A stretch of DNA of 64,000 nucleotides from Stieleria bergensis (GTDB lineage Bacteria; Planctomycetota; Planctomycetia; Pirellulales; Pirellulaceae). Below the pieces are notes generated by a model, which did not search any database, had not been told where the DNA came from, and saw only the letters and a list, made by a program, of their open reading frames with translations. Within the stretch, counting starts at the first letter, position 1. Every line of letters begins with the position of its first letter. The translations under genes were made by a program, and so were the position numbers. The stretch covers positions 821,532-885,531 of the forward strand of contig CP036272.1 of NCBI GenBank assembly GCA_007745635.1, given 5' to 3'. Of this stretch, positions 1 to 9,107 are shown piece by piece.

Positions 1-1358
1 AAGGTGTAGGCAAAGCCAATGGCGCGATCCTCTGGCTTCTGGAAATTGCGTCTTGCCCAAAAATAGGGCATGCTCTGGCGATCAGCAAACTGATCAAAAT
101 CACCACTGCAAATCTCGGTCATGTTCTTGCAGAACTGCTCGTAACTTTCACCGGCTTCGGAGGTGTTTGCGTTGACGATGCCTTCGACAATTTTGTCGTA
201 GGGCAGGTTGTCCTCTAAACGCTTTTGCATCCAAGTGAACCAAAGCTTGCCAGCGACATTGCGCACGGGCAGAACGTTGGTCAGTTGTGCTTCGTTATTG
301 CCAGTCCAGTCGCTCAGACGAGTGGCCCACCAAGCGGAATAGCCTGGTGATTGAAGGAGTTGTTCAACAAGCGTCTGGCGTTTGTCAGCAGACGCATCAG
401 CCAAGAACGTTTTCACGGCATCAGCCGATGGCATCATGCCCGTGATATCCAGGGAAACGCGGCGAATGAATTCCGCATCGGTGCATTGTCCGGAGGGAAC
501 AATGCCAAGTTTGTCGAGTTTCTGTTTGACCAGCTGATCGATCGGTTGCTTGGAAACACGTTTGGCGATCGATTGTTGCTGGTCGCTCAGTTGGGTTGTG
601 ATTCGCTGGAGAACCGGGACGGGGGTGACGGCGTTGTCGTAATAAACAACCACATGTGTGTCGCCGGTTTCACCCGAAGTCACTAAGCCATTTTCGTCAA
701 TCTCAGCCACCGCGTCGTTGTTGCTGCTGAAGCGGCACAGGTCAGTGACGTCCTCGGCGCTGCCGTCTTTCCAGTGCGCGATGACTTTCAATTGTGCGGT
801 TTGCTTGCTTTGAGTGAACTGCATTTCAGCTGGTTCGACCTTCAATGCTTGCAGTTCTTCCAAATCGGTCTTCTCGAACGAGGCTCCTTCCGCAATCCAT
901 TTGCGAAGCGCTCGATATTGCCAGGAGTCCAAATCCATTCGCTTGCCGCCTTCGTGGTAGTCGGCGTCAATGGGTTTGGCCAGGATCAAGCTTTCGTCGA
1001 TGTCATCGGTGTCCACGCGGCCAGTGTTGTCAGCCAGCAGGGCATCGTGGTCGGTGGCGAAATCGTATCCAAACAAGGAAAGTTGAAAGCCGCCGCGACC
1101 TTGAAAAGAACCATGGCAGGCGCGCCCATTGCAGCCCATGCGGCCCAGCAGCGGCATCACGTGTTTCTGGAAGTTGGGCACTTCCTGGGTGTCCTTGTTG
1201 GCAAACCGGACCGACATTTTTGCTGTCGGTTGGGTTTCACTCGACGAACGATTGGCAACGGGTTCGTTTGGATCGGCATGCAACCAAGGGGCCATGCAGA
1301 AAAACAAAATCGCCGCAATCGCCGACATGAATCGGGATCGTTTGGAGAGATGCTTCAT
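1..1358 (-). CDS. DUF1549/PSCyt1-type secreted cytochrome-like protein, C-terminus cut by window edge
   Basis: I read this frame directly; it is open from ATG at 1358 to base 1 with no stop, so 452 residues are visible and the rest lies outside. A signal peptide (about residues 1-28) is followed by a cytochrome-like segment with the CX4CH motif typical of planctomycetal DUF1549/DUF1553 proteins (Cys76, Cys81, His82). A BIG2-like beta domain follows (about 185-250), then the start of a DUF1549 domain (about 272 on, with WWATRLSDW). Such proteins are exported and of unproven function, often linked to polymer degradation. It starts 63 bp downstream of the coiled-coil gene and may be the last gene of the ECF sigma operon. 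The CX4CH spacing is not a standard CxxCH heme site, so heme binding is uncertain. Confidence 0.88.
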   Translation of the reverse strand, partial: MKHLSKRSRFMSAIAAILFFCMAPWLHADPNEPVANRSSSETQPTAKMSVRFANKDTQEVPNFQKHVMPLLGRMGCNGRACHGSFQGRGGFQLSLFGYDFATDHDALLADNTGRVDTDDIDESLILAKPIDADYHEGGKRMDLDSWQYRALRKWIAEGASFEKTDLEELQALKVEPAEMQFTQSKQTAQLKVIAHWKDGSAEDVTDLCRFSSNNDAVAEIDENGLVTSGETGDTHVVVYYDNAVTPVPVLQRITTQLSDQQQSIAKRVSKQPIDQLVKQKLDKLGIVPSGQCTDAEFIRRVSLDITGMMPSADAVKTFLADASADKRQTLVEQLLQSPGYSAWWATRLSDWTGNNEAQLTNVLPVRNVAGKLWFTWMQKRLEDNLPYDKIVEGIVNANTSEAGESYEQFCKNMTEICSGDFDQFADRQSMPYFWARRNFQKPEDRAIGFAYT

Positions 1359-1421
1359 CGGTTCGATTCGAAGGTGGGATGACTGGAAGGGGAATTGGGA
1401 AAAGCTACGAAAACAAGACGC

Positions 1422-2132
1422 TTAATTGCGTCCGGCTTTGCGTAGATAAGATTGATAGGACGATTCAAGACCTTGCTCTAAGGCCGACTCTTGTTGCTCA
1501 ATGCGAGCTTCCGCGTGGTTGGCAGCCTCTTGCAACTTGGCCAAACGAGCGTTCATCTGGGAAAGTTCCAGTTGAGACTTGCTGAGCTGAAGTTCAGCCA
1601 GTGTCTTTGTTGCAGCCAGTAAGGCCTCGCGATCGGCGCTTTTGTCACGCACCCGTAGCTTGGCGATCAGGAAGTTGATGGACGTCTGTGTTTGCACCAA
1701 TCGAACTTCCAATTCGAACACTTCACTGCCGCGTTTCTCAGCGATCTGCAAGCGTCGCTGTGACTTGGCCAGGTTGCGAACCGCCGCTTCATACTGCTTG
1801 GGTTCTTTCTTCTTGAGCTGTTCCAGCAAAGCTTTCAGCTCTGGGAGGTGGCGATGAACCATCTCGGTGACGTTGTGTTCAATGGTCTTGAAATCCGCTC
1901 TGGCGTTGCCCGTTGGCTGCCGATTGGTGGTTCGGTTGCCGTTGCCAGGGCTCTTGTCGGCCGGTGGCTTGGTGCTGGTCTTGACCTGATTGGCAAGCAG
2001 GATCGCCGGAGTCGTTGACTGGACGCTTCCCCGTTTTGTCTCCGGATCGTTTCCCAGGCACGGGGATACAATCAGCAGGCATGTCAATGCAGCGGCAGCG
2101 ATCACGGAGCAGGGGACTAAGTTAGCTTTCAT
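1422..2132 (-). CDS. Secreted coiled-coil protein of unknown function
   Basis: This 236-residue protein has a clear signal peptide (about residues 1-27, ending near SPCLG). A low-complexity linker rich in Pro, Lys, Asn and Thr follows, and then from about residue 90 a long charged, heptad-rich stretch containing many LEQLKKKEP-, EKRGSEVFELE- and LAKLQEAANHAE-like helices. It is therefore a predicted periplasmic coiled coil. Its start overlaps the end of the upstream membrane-protein gene by 11 bp, so the two are probably translationally coupled in the ECF sigma operon. I do not recognise a family; similar small helical proteins often accompany planctomycetal sigma/anti-sigma pairs. A periplasmic sensor or regulator role is inference only. 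Confidence 0.75.
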   Translation of the reverse strand: MKANLVPCSVIAAAALTCLLIVSPCLGNDPETKRGSVQSTTPAILLANQVKTSTKPPADKSPGNGNRTTNRQPTGNARADFKTIEHNVTEMVHRHLPELKALLEQLKKKEPKQYEAAVRNLAKSQRRLQIAEKRGSEVFELEVRLVQTQTSINFLIAKLRVRDKSADREALLAATKTLAELQLSKSQLELSQMNARLAKLQEAANHAEARIEQQESALEQGLESSYQSYLRKAGRN

Positions 2133-2763
2133 CTTGCTCTCCGGATTCCAGTTGCGCTTGGACGGCTAAAACCATCCAGTCGAGTGACTCGTCGGCCGAG
2201 TCGGATTCAGCGGAGTCGTCCGCTAAGGCGTCGTCCGTTGCGGTGTTGAAGCTGTTTGGCCACTCTGATGCTTGTGGCGTTTGGCTGGTCAGTTCGTTGA
2301 CGCTGTCTTTCTGGTTCCAACGTACGGCAGGATCCGCCAGTTGCATGGCAAGTTGCCACTGAATGTCAGCCGTTGGTTGGCGGCGTGCTTTTCCAATAGC
2401 TGATTGGCTGGCTGATCGGTTTGCTTGCTGGTTGTCATCTTGTTGGGCCAACACGGCCAGCGTGGTCATGATCAGTGCTGCTGCAGCGAGGGTGATCAAT
2501 CGTTTCCAGTGACGCGAAGTCCGTGCTGGCGAGATCTTGCTCGGCGGTGGGGCGTTTTGTGTGGAATGAGCTTTTTGTTCCGCCGCTGGCGGTTGATCCC
2601 AAGGCAGCTCAGAGAGCTTCAACACCAGTTCGCTGGCCTGTTGCAACGCATCGGCCGCCTCAGGTTGGTCCAATCGCAATTCAAACGCGTGCCGCTCTGT
2701 CGACGAAAGTTCGTCCAACAGGTAGGCCAAGGCTTGGTCGTGAAGGCGTTCGGTTTGGTACAT
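2122..2763 (-). CDS. Probable membrane anti-sigma factor partner
   Basis: This 213-residue protein has a helical N-terminal cytoplasmic region beginning HDQALAYLLDELSSTERHAFE, which resembles the helical sigma-binding part of anti-sigma factors. A Pro-rich linker, one transmembrane helix (about residues 90-107, rich in Leu, Ala and Thr) and an acidic Asp/Glu/Ser-rich extracytoplasmic tail follow. No H-x3-C-x2-C zinc motif is present. It lies 33 bp downstream of an ECF sigma gene and overlaps the next gene by 11 bp. Position and topology make it the likely antagonist of that sigma factor; the family is inferred rather than recognised. Confidence 0.65.
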   Translation of the reverse strand: MYQTERLHDQALAYLLDELSSTERHAFELRLDQPEAADALQQASELVLKLSELPWDQPPAAEQKAHSTQNAPPPSKISPARTSRHWKRLITLAAAALIMTTLAVLAQQDDNQQANRSASQSAIGKARRQPTADIQWQLAMQLADPAVRWNQKDSVNELTSQTPQASEWPNSFNTATDDALADDSAESDSADESLDWMVLAVQAQLESGEQDES

Positions 2764-2796
2764 CGGTTTTTGGGTGTGGCCCGTTTCGTTGGGTGA

Positions 2797-3426
2797 TTAC
2801 TTGTCTTGCGGGTTGTGCTTGCTCAGTCGATTGAGTTCCGTTCTCAGTTGCGCCATCGCTCGTCGCATTCGCGTCAACACGGTTCCCAGGGGAAGCGAGA
2901 GTCGGTCGGCAATTTTTTGAAACGTCAGTTCATCGATGATTCGCAAGCGAATGATGCTGGCTGTCTCGGGGGGCAGTTTTTCAATCGCTTGCCAAAGGGC
3001 CTCAGAGAGTTCGGTCTGTTCGAGTGATTTGGAGGGGGCACTTTGATCAGAGTCTTGATTGCTGCGTTCATAACTGGCGTGCTTTTCCAAAACACGATTC
3101 GTAGTGCTCTGTTTACGCCACCACAGGGCGGCCTGGTTGGCGGCGACTTTGAAGAGCCATGCTCGGCGGGCTGGTTCAGTCAATTCTCGATCGTTGGTCA
3201 TCGCGGCAAGCGAAATCACTTGCAAACAATCGTCAACATCTGCCGGTTGCGGTAACTTTGCGGACAGGAATCGGCGAAGTCCGGTTTCGCAATCCGCCAA
3301 GCTGGCTTGCCACGCTAACTGGCCCGCTGGGGGCTGGTTGGAATGGTCCTCTGGGCCTGCTCGCGCACCGCCCATGGCGCTTGCTTTGTCCTCGTTCGGG
3401 TCGTCGGGGTTATGAGGCACATTCAT
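2797..3426 (-). CDS. ECF-type RNA polymerase sigma factor
   Basis: A 209-residue sigma-70 family protein of ECF size. Region 2 is visible around residues 45-100 (DVDDCLQVISLAAM, ending in AWLFKVAANQAALWWRK). Region 4 is at about 140-200, with LPPETASIIRLRIIDELTFQKIADRL and a helix-turn-helix ending in GTVLTRMRRAMAQLR. The N-terminus is about 35 residues longer than usual and of low complexity, so an internal start is possible. It leads a four-gene minus-strand run (sigma, membrane partner, coiled-coil protein, DUF1549 protein), and may control export-related or envelope genes; that is inference. Confidence 0.88.
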   Translation of the reverse strand: MNVPHNPDDPNEDKASAMGGARAGPEDHSNQPPAGQLAWQASLADCETGLRRFLSAKLPQPADVDDCLQVISLAAMTNDRELTEPARRAWLFKVAANQAALWWRKQSTTNRVLEKHASYERSNQDSDQSAPSKSLEQTELSEALWQAIEKLPPETASIIRLRIIDELTFQKIADRLSLPLGTVLTRMRRAMAQLRTELNRLSKHNPQDK

Positions 3427-3691
3427 GCGTTGCGTGCGGCAACACCAGAACTCGATGTGCCATGACCGATAATTGCGCGAGAGCGGAAGATTATTTCAAG
3501 GTATTTTCCACTAGCCGTTCTCCCGGGACTTTCCTGGGGAGGGAAAGCAGCCATTGGGAAATGCTTGGGGTGGAATGCCACCACAGGAGGGCTAATGGCG
3601 GCGAATTGAACACTTGCCCCTGACAAAGGACGTCTCAGGGTGACAAGATAGTGTAGTGTAGCCGAACGAATACAGGTTTGTGGGAGCGATC

Positions 3692-4675
3692 ATGGCAGAG
3701 GCAACGGAAGGATATTGGATTGGGTTCGATCTTGGCGGGACCAAGATGCTTGCCGCTGCGTTTGACGATGACTGGACGATCATTGGTCGTCGGCGTCGAA
3801 AAACCAAAGGTCGCGAGGGAAGCGATAGCGGCATCGAGCGCATTGGATCGACCATCGAACGGCTGATGAGCGAAAACGATCTCAGCCCTGACAACTTGCT
3901 GGGGATCGGCATTGGCTGTCCCGGGCCAGTGGATTTGAACAATGGAGCCATCCTGACCACGCCTAATTTGGGCTGGGACGATGTCAAAGTCGGTGACTTC
4001 TTAAAGCAAACCTTCGGCTGCCCCGCCGTCGTTCTCAATGACGTTGATGCCGGCTTGTATGGCGAATACTGTTTCGGTGCTGCCAAACAGTCTCGTTGTT
4101 CCGTGGGGCTGTTCCCCGGAACGGGTGTTGGCGGGGCCTGCGTTTACGAAGGCGCGATTCTGCAAGGCGACGGTATCAGCTGCATGGAGATCGGCCACAC
4201 GCGGATCAGCAGCAGCACCCGAGCGAGTGGCATCAAAATGACTGGAACGCTGGAAGCCGAAGCCAGTCGTTTGTCCATCGCCGCCGAAGCAGCCAAAGCC
4301 GTTTATCGCGGTGATGCTCCGATCTTGGCGGAGATTGCCGGCACTGATCTTTCCGATATTCGCAGCGGTGCGATTTCCGAAGCGGTTGCTCGCGGAGACA
4401 AATCCATTAAACGCTTGGTGGTCGAAGCCGCCGAGACGATTGGCTTTGGTGTGGTCAACGTCATTCACATGCTGTGTCCTGACACCATTGTATTAGGCGG
4501 CGGACTGGTCGAAGCCATGGAAGACTTGATTTGCAAAACCGTCGAGGACCACGCTAAGAATCACGTGATGAGCGTGTACCGCGACCGTTTCAAAGTCGTC
4601 GCGGCCAAGCTTGGCGACGATGCCGGTGTACAAGGCGCCGCCGCCTGGGCCAGAAAGAAGATCGAACCCGTCTAA
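3692..4675 (+). CDS. ROK-family sugar kinase (glucokinase-like) lacking the zinc cysteine motif
   Basis: A 327-residue ROK protein, predicted to phosphorylate a hexose such as glucose with ATP. The N-terminal phosphate loop is visible as GFDLGGTKM, followed by GIGCPGPVD, PNLGWDD, LNDVDAG and the GTGVGGA motif; the C-terminal part has VLGGGLVE. I chose ATG 3692 because GGGAG ends 5 bases before it; a GTG at 3680 is also in frame. ROK enzymes usually carry a CxCGxxGCxE zinc site just after the EIGH motif. Here EIGH is followed by TRISSSTRASGIKMTG with no cysteine cluster, so structural zinc is probably absent. It converges on the sulfatase gene, with two hairpins between them. Confidence 0.9.
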   Translation: MAEATEGYWIGFDLGGTKMLAAAFDDDWTIIGRRRRKTKGREGSDSGIERIGSTIERLMSENDLSPDNLLGIGIGCPGPVDLNNGAILTTPNLGWDDVKVGDFLKQTFGCPAVVLNDVDAGLYGEYCFGAAKQSRCSVGLFPGTGVGGACVYEGAILQGDGISCMEIGHTRISSSTRASGIKMTGTLEAEASRLSIAAEAAKAVYRGDAPILAEIAGTDLSDIRSGAISEAVARGDKSIKRLVVEAAETIGFGVVNVIHMLCPDTIVLGGGLVEAMEDLICKTVEDHAKNHVMSVYRDRFKVVAAKLGDDAGVQGAAAWARKKIEPV

Positions 4676-4683
4676 CACGTCCA

Positions 4684-4742
4684 CGCGGCGTCTTGCCGCG
4701 CGCACAGGTTTTGAAAGAAAGGCAACAGTGCCGCGCTGTTGC
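4684..4742. terminator. Pair of hairpins between convergent genes
   Basis: Two inverted repeats sit between the ROK kinase and the convergent sulfatase. CGCGGC/GCCGCG pairs over 4684-4700 with a 5-base loop. GCAACAG/CTGTTGC pairs over 4722-4742 with a 7-base loop and abuts the sulfatase stop codon. Neither has a strong T run, so this is a possible bidirectional termination region rather than a textbook intrinsic terminator. Confidence 0.5.
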
Positions 4743-6271
4743 TATTTGCGTTTGGGCGATTTCGATTTGTTGATTCGCTTCATGGCGCGGCCTTGGTTGA
4801 CCTCCTGGTCGATCTTAGCAAACTCGGCTTTCATCTCAGCAAACTTCTGCGGGTTGCTTTTTGACAGGTCGTTGCTTTCAATGCGATCTGATTCCAGGTT
4901 GTACAAGTACTTGTAATCGACAAGTTTCCACGGGCCTTTGATCAGAGCATTTTTGGCTTCGGCAAAGTTCTGATACAAGTACTCGTGTTGCTGGCGGGGC
5001 TTTCCAGAGAACGAGGGCACCAAGCTAATCCCTCTTGCGGGACCGATCTGATTTCCTTGAAAATCGGCGGGATAATCTGTCCCGGCCAGTTCGCGGAAGG
5101 TTGCATGCAGGTCGATCAGGTGCCCACGCTGGCGGTTCATCGTGCCAGGCTGGGTGATCCCATTGGGCCAATGAGCAATCATCGCGGTCGAAATGCCGCC
5201 TTCATTCTGGTTCTGTTTGTAAAGCCGCAGAGGCGTGTTGCAAGCATTGGCCCACTCTTTGGGATAACAGTAATACGACCGGCCATCCCAAGGCATGTAA
5301 TCATTGTCTAAGGTCGGTTGGCGGGTTCGGTCAAAGGGGCAGGCTCCATTGTCACTGAGAAAGACGATCAGTGTGTCGTTGGTGATCTGTTCTTCATCCA
5401 GTTTGCCAACCAAGCGACCGATTTGCTGGTCCACGCGGTCAATCATGGCCGCGTAGGTGGCCATGCGTAGATCCATGTTGTCTTGTTCAGCAGTTGTCAG
5501 GGAATCCCAAGAGCGAACATCAGGCTCGGGCTGGGACAGTTTCATGTCAGCGGGAATGATGTTGAGTGCTTTCATTCGCGCGTATCGCTGTTGTCGCAGT
5601 TTCGCCCAGCCTTGCTTGTACTTGCCGCGATACTTTAGGACATCTTCTTTCGGTGCTTGCAGCGGGTAATGTGGTGCGTTGTAAGCCATGTACATAAAGA
5701 ATGGTTTCTGGCGATCACGTTGATCGATGTACTCAATGGCTTTGTCGGTAAAGGCATCGGTGCTGTAGAAGTGTTTGGGGATCGGATAGTCTTGATCTTC
5801 CAGTTTGTATGAACTGCCGCCCTTGGTGCCTTCACCTGTAAAGAAATTGCTGGCACCTTCTAAGAAGCCAAAGTAGCGATCAAACCCTCGCTCAAGCGGC
5901 GTGTCAAAGATATGCCACTTGCCAACCATGAAGCTCTGGTACCCGGCCAAGCCCAAGTTCTCTGGGATCGTGATACTGTTTCGTGAGTTGCCTTTGACTT
6001 CGGTGTGGTAACGCCCGGTCATCAAGGTCGTGCGCGTGGTTTCGCATTTGGCACAGTTGGTGAACTGCGTGAATTTGATCCCTTTGGCCGCCAGCTGATC
6101 CAGATTGGGTGTGTCGATTTCACTGCCGAAACACCCCAGGTCCGAATAGCCCATGTCGTCAACCAAGATCAAAATGATGTTGGGCTGTTCGCCGCAGGCG
6201 TGCTGGGGGGCACTCTGGCAAGGGAGCAAAGCCAGCAGAAAGGACAGCAAGGGAAGGCAGCGAGTTTTCAT
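4742..6271 (-). CDS. Secreted type I sulfatase with atypical CETTR active-site motif
   Basis: A 509-residue arylsulfatase-family protein with a signal peptide (about residues 1-27). Metal-site Asp residues are in ILILVDDMGYSDLG, and downstream signatures include GKWH and LSDNGACP. The substrate is probably a sulfated polysaccharide or small sulfate ester in the periplasm; this is a family-level statement. The formylglycine motif is normally C-x-P-x-R, but here it reads Cys76-Glu-Thr-Thr-Arg80, with Thr in place of Pro. All other core elements are present, so either the maturation system accepts this variant or the enzyme is altered. It is divergent from the gene pair starting at 6505. Confidence 0.92.
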   Translation of the reverse strand: MKTRCLPLLSFLLALLPCQSAPQHACGEQPNIILILVDDMGYSDLGCFGSEIDTPNLDQLAAKGIKFTQFTNCAKCETTRTTLMTGRYHTEVKGNSRNSITIPENLGLAGYQSFMVGKWHIFDTPLERGFDRYFGFLEGASNFFTGEGTKGGSSYKLEDQDYPIPKHFYSTDAFTDKAIEYIDQRDRQKPFFMYMAYNAPHYPLQAPKEDVLKYRGKYKQGWAKLRQQRYARMKALNIIPADMKLSQPEPDVRSWDSLTTAEQDNMDLRMATYAAMIDRVDQQIGRLVGKLDEEQITNDTLIVFLSDNGACPFDRTRQPTLDNDYMPWDGRSYYCYPKEWANACNTPLRLYKQNQNEGGISTAMIAHWPNGITQPGTMNRQRGHLIDLHATFRELAGTDYPADFQGNQIGPARGISLVPSFSGKPRQQHEYLYQNFAEAKNALIKGPWKLVDYKYLYNLESDRIESNDLSKSNPQKFAEMKAEFAKIDQEVNQGRAMKRINKSKSPKRK

Positions 6272-6504
6272 GAAGCTACAGGTCGGGGAAGGAGGGAGCG
6301 TGCCGAGGCCGTCAGCGAAAGGTCAGCAGCCGGTTGATGGATCGGGAAAAGATAGTTTAATCGGTTGTCAGCTACGAGGCGCTAGCGTTGGGAGGATGTT
6401 GTGCAAACAAACCGCTGGCAACTGGGCGAACTGTTACACTGTTGGTTGACGCAACACCTCGTTCGCGTTGCTGATGTGAAGACTTCTAACCTCAGGCCAC
6501 ATCC

Positions 6505-7236
6505 TTGCCCTTCCAATGCTGTTCCTCTCGCGACGTGATTCGGTTGGTTCTCGCCGGCTGTGCGCTAATCGGTTTTGGATTCACGATCCATTACAACCTG
6601 CAACGGTTCCATCTGCAACGGGTTCATCAAGAGCTGAACGATCGGGTGGGGCTGCTGAAGATTGATGATCCCAAGCAGGTTGCAGTCATGGGCATTCCTT
6701 TCCTGCCCGAGGAGATCCCGCCCGGCGTCCAGAAGGCTCATGTGTGGAAGTTTCGTGTGTATTGTCCGTCAAAGTTTGACGGTCGCTCACGCACTTATCG
6801 CGGATTGATTCGTCCTGATTCTCCGTACAGTGCGGGGGGATCAAGTGGCGGCTTGTTCGGAGGCGGTAATCAGGAACCAGAAGAAATCACCAGCATGGTT
6901 TCGATGGTTAAATCCGATGGTCAGTGGACAATCTGCTACCGTCAGGGCGGTGGTTCCAGCAGCTTCAGTGCCTCCGATGAATTGGGGCTGGATGACATCA
7001 ATGAATTGCTTGTCGAGCCGATTGTTGAACCCGGGCAGACACGCGTTTTTAATGCGAATGAAGCGATTTGCCTGTTTCGCATTCGTCACAAAGAAGAGGC
7101 CGTGGATCGATCCGGCAAGCCCCAGCCAGGCTTGTATCAAGGCTTTGCTGCTTACCTGTTTAGCCAGCAAATTGAACAGCCGTTTGACGACTGGGCCAAA
7201 GGCAACATCGAAACGTTGGAGGAAGGACTGCGATGA
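6505..7236 (+). CDS. Membrane-anchored protein of unknown function
   Basis: A 243-residue protein with one N-terminal transmembrane helix (about residues 12-30) and a presumed extracytoplasmic remainder containing a Gly/Ser-rich loop (GGSSGGLFGGG). Near the C-terminus comes a stretch with VDRSGKPQPGLYQGFAAYL. No family is recognised. The listed start is a TTG; in-frame GTG 6535 or TTG 6544 are possible and no strong ribosome binding site decides between them. Its stop overlaps the next start by four bases (ATGA), so the two genes are probably translated together and their products may act together. Confidence 0.7.
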   Translation: MPFQCCSSRDVIRLVLAGCALIGFGFTIHYNLQRFHLQRVHQELNDRVGLLKIDDPKQVAVMGIPFLPEEIPPGVQKAHVWKFRVYCPSKFDGRSRTYRGLIRPDSPYSAGGSSGGLFGGGNQEPEEITSMVSMVKSDGQWTICYRQGGGSSSFSASDELGLDDINELLVEPIVEPGQTRVFNANEAICLFRIRHKEEAVDRSGKPQPGLYQGFAAYLFSQQIEQPFDDWAKGNIETLEEGLR

Positions 7237-9008
7237 ATCAAGCGTCACAGATCAATGCTCCCGGACCACAGGATGATCAGCCGATCACCGATGCGGACGG
7301 CTCAGGTGCTGAAACCAATCGCAAGCAACAGACTCGACTCAGGTTTGGATTGTTAGAGCTGCTGTTGTTGATCGCAGCAGTCGCCAGTTGGCTGCCCGTT
7401 TGGATCGCCCGACAAGAAATTCCAAAACTAAAAGCTGAAATCGAAACGATGCGGTTGTCCAGTTTGGAACTCATCGTGACCGACCCTGCACAATTGAATG
7501 CGCGGATCTTGCCAAGTATTTCCTCAAACGTTAGCAGCTGGAAGTACTTTGCACCCGATGATGCTGCACTCGATTTGCGTTTGGCGACGCAGGGAATCAA
7601 TTCGCTTGAACCACCAAGTGAATTTGAATCCTGTGCTTTGCCAACCGGAGAGCATACCGTGCACGTTGAATTCAAATCAGATGCCAAAGGGTACCATGCC
7701 TTGGTCTATCTGGATGACGATTTAGTGCTGCAGCAGCATCATCCCAAGGACTGGGTGAAATCGGGCAGCAGCTCTTCCAGCGGTGGAGTCTCCGCGCAAT
7801 CGAGCGTTTATCCAGTTGATGAAACGTTAACCTTGGTGAATCGCAAGATCTCCCAATGGCATCCATTGCACGGACGAAACACTCTGACAATGCCTGTAGG
7901 ATACGATAGTAAGGGCACCTGCGTCTGGATCGCGCCACGTCATGACGCAGTGGAAGTCGCTTCGAATTTTCAATTGAAGACCAACGGTTTTGCGGGATCA
8001 GCGTTTGGGCATCGCCAGGGGATGCGAGTTCAACATCTGCAGGCCAAAGGACGCATTGGACTGCTGTCGATCGAACCCTCTTGGTACGCGACGCTTGGCG
8101 AGAACCGCTGGGGTTCCAACTACACGCCCGTGGGGATTTCCGTCCGACCTCTTGTCGCGGGTGCTGCGCAGCCGGAGGTTCCCGAGTTGCAGGCGCCCAC
8201 TGATGTGCCCAGCGAAACCGGATTGACCATCACCATTCGGGAAACCCTTGACGAATCGGCCGACGCCAAGCCGCGGCCGCCGTCCTCGCTGTCACCGGTC
8301 GATGCCATCGGGGACGATCCGATGACGATGCATCTGTTTGCTCACTATCCCGCCTTCGCTTCGGGAGCCAAGCCGATTGTCGAAATCCTGTTCGATGCCA
8401 AGCATCCCAATCGCATCGGCTTCTTGCCTCATGCAGCGCCCGGTAGCGCCGAGATGGAAGCCATTGAGTTTGTGACTCAGTTCGATGCCAAGTTTCTTTG
8501 GCGACAGGTCGAACTCAGTTCGGGCGACAAGGAATCGGCAGAGGCTGATGCCCCACACCTCGTTCCACTGGCCAAGTTCTACCCTGAACATGACTTTCGC
8601 AATCTGGCGACAGCCGAACAGACCGAGCCGATGGAATTGCCATGGCAAACGGTCTCGCTGGATGAATTGCCCCAGGTCCAATCCGTCCAGGATGAACGCA
8701 ATCGCCGGCAATTGACTTTAAGGACCGATGTCAAAGATTCAACCAAGCTGACCTTCCCGCTTGGCTTGCCACAGCAATGGGAATACGAAGGCGTTCCCAA
8801 TCTGCAGCGTTGGGTGCTGCCTGTCAGCCAAGGCGTGACCGGCGATCAGCAGGCCGCCAAACGGCCGACTGTCGAGGTCCGAGCGGTGGTGAACTATCCC
8901 GGCACGCAGCTTGCGACTCCGGGCGGTCCGGTGATTGGCAACGTGCGGATCACACTGCCCATGCCAGTCACCGAGGCCGTCTGGTACGAGATCATCTCGG
9001 ACATGTAG
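7233..9008 (+). CDS. Membrane-anchored protein of unknown function, coupled to upstream gene
   Basis: A 591-residue protein with a cytoplasmic N-terminus of about 30 residues. A hydrophobic helix (LLELLLLIAAVASWLPVWIA, about residues 38-57) is followed by a short coiled-coil-like stretch and a long beta-rich extracytoplasmic region. The start overlaps the preceding gene by ATGA. The first 60 residues recall the stalk of planctomycetal envelope proteins. No catalytic motif was seen, and I do not assign a function. The gene is followed by tandem repeats and a palindrome. Confidence 0.75.
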   Translation: MNQASQINAPGPQDDQPITDADGSGAETNRKQQTRLRFGLLELLLLIAAVASWLPVWIARQEIPKLKAEIETMRLSSLELIVTDPAQLNARILPSISSNVSSWKYFAPDDAALDLRLATQGINSLEPPSEFESCALPTGEHTVHVEFKSDAKGYHALVYLDDDLVLQQHHPKDWVKSGSSSSSGGVSAQSSVYPVDETLTLVNRKISQWHPLHGRNTLTMPVGYDSKGTCVWIAPRHDAVEVASNFQLKTNGFAGSAFGHRQGMRVQHLQAKGRIGLLSIEPSWYATLGENRWGSNYTPVGISVRPLVAGAAQPEVPELQAPTDVPSETGLTITIRETLDESADAKPRPPSSLSPVDAIGDDPMTMHLFAHYPAFASGAKPIVEILFDAKHPNRIGFLPHAAPGSAEMEAIEFVTQFDAKFLWRQVELSSGDKESAEADAPHLVPLAKFYPEHDFRNLATAEQTEPMELPWQTVSLDELPQVQSVQDERNRRQLTLRTDVKDSTKLTFPLGLPQQWEYEGVPNLQRWVLPVSQGVTGDQQAAKRPTVEVRAVVNYPGTQLATPGGPVIGNVRITLPMPVTEAVWYEIISDM

Positions 9009-9027
9009 CTTGATAGCGACTGGTGGC

Positions 9028-9063
9028 GAGTACATCGCCGAGTACATCGCCGAGTACATCGCT
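9028..9063. repeat. Three tandem copies of a 12-bp unit
   Basis: GAGTACATCGCC is repeated at 9028, 9040 and 9052; the last copy ends in T. The array begins about 20 bp after the preceding stop codon, in non-coding sequence. Confidence 0.9.
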
Positions 9064-9080
9064 GGGGACAGTCCCAGTCT

Positions 9081-9096
9081 GATCAGCGCGCTGATC
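9081..9096. repeat. Perfect 16-bp palindrome
   Basis: GATCAGCGCGCTGATC is a perfect palindrome. It is preceded at 9062-9077 by a CTGGG/CCCAG hairpin with a 6-base loop. The pair could end transcription of the upstream gene or bind a dimeric protein; neither can be told from sequence. Confidence 0.6.
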
Positions 9097-9107
9097 GCGA
9101 GTACGCT

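Noticed and set aside
774-1382. Plus-strand 202-codon frame at the left end
   Set aside because: It is antisense to the secreted DUF1549-type protein, whose motifs are clear on the minus strand.
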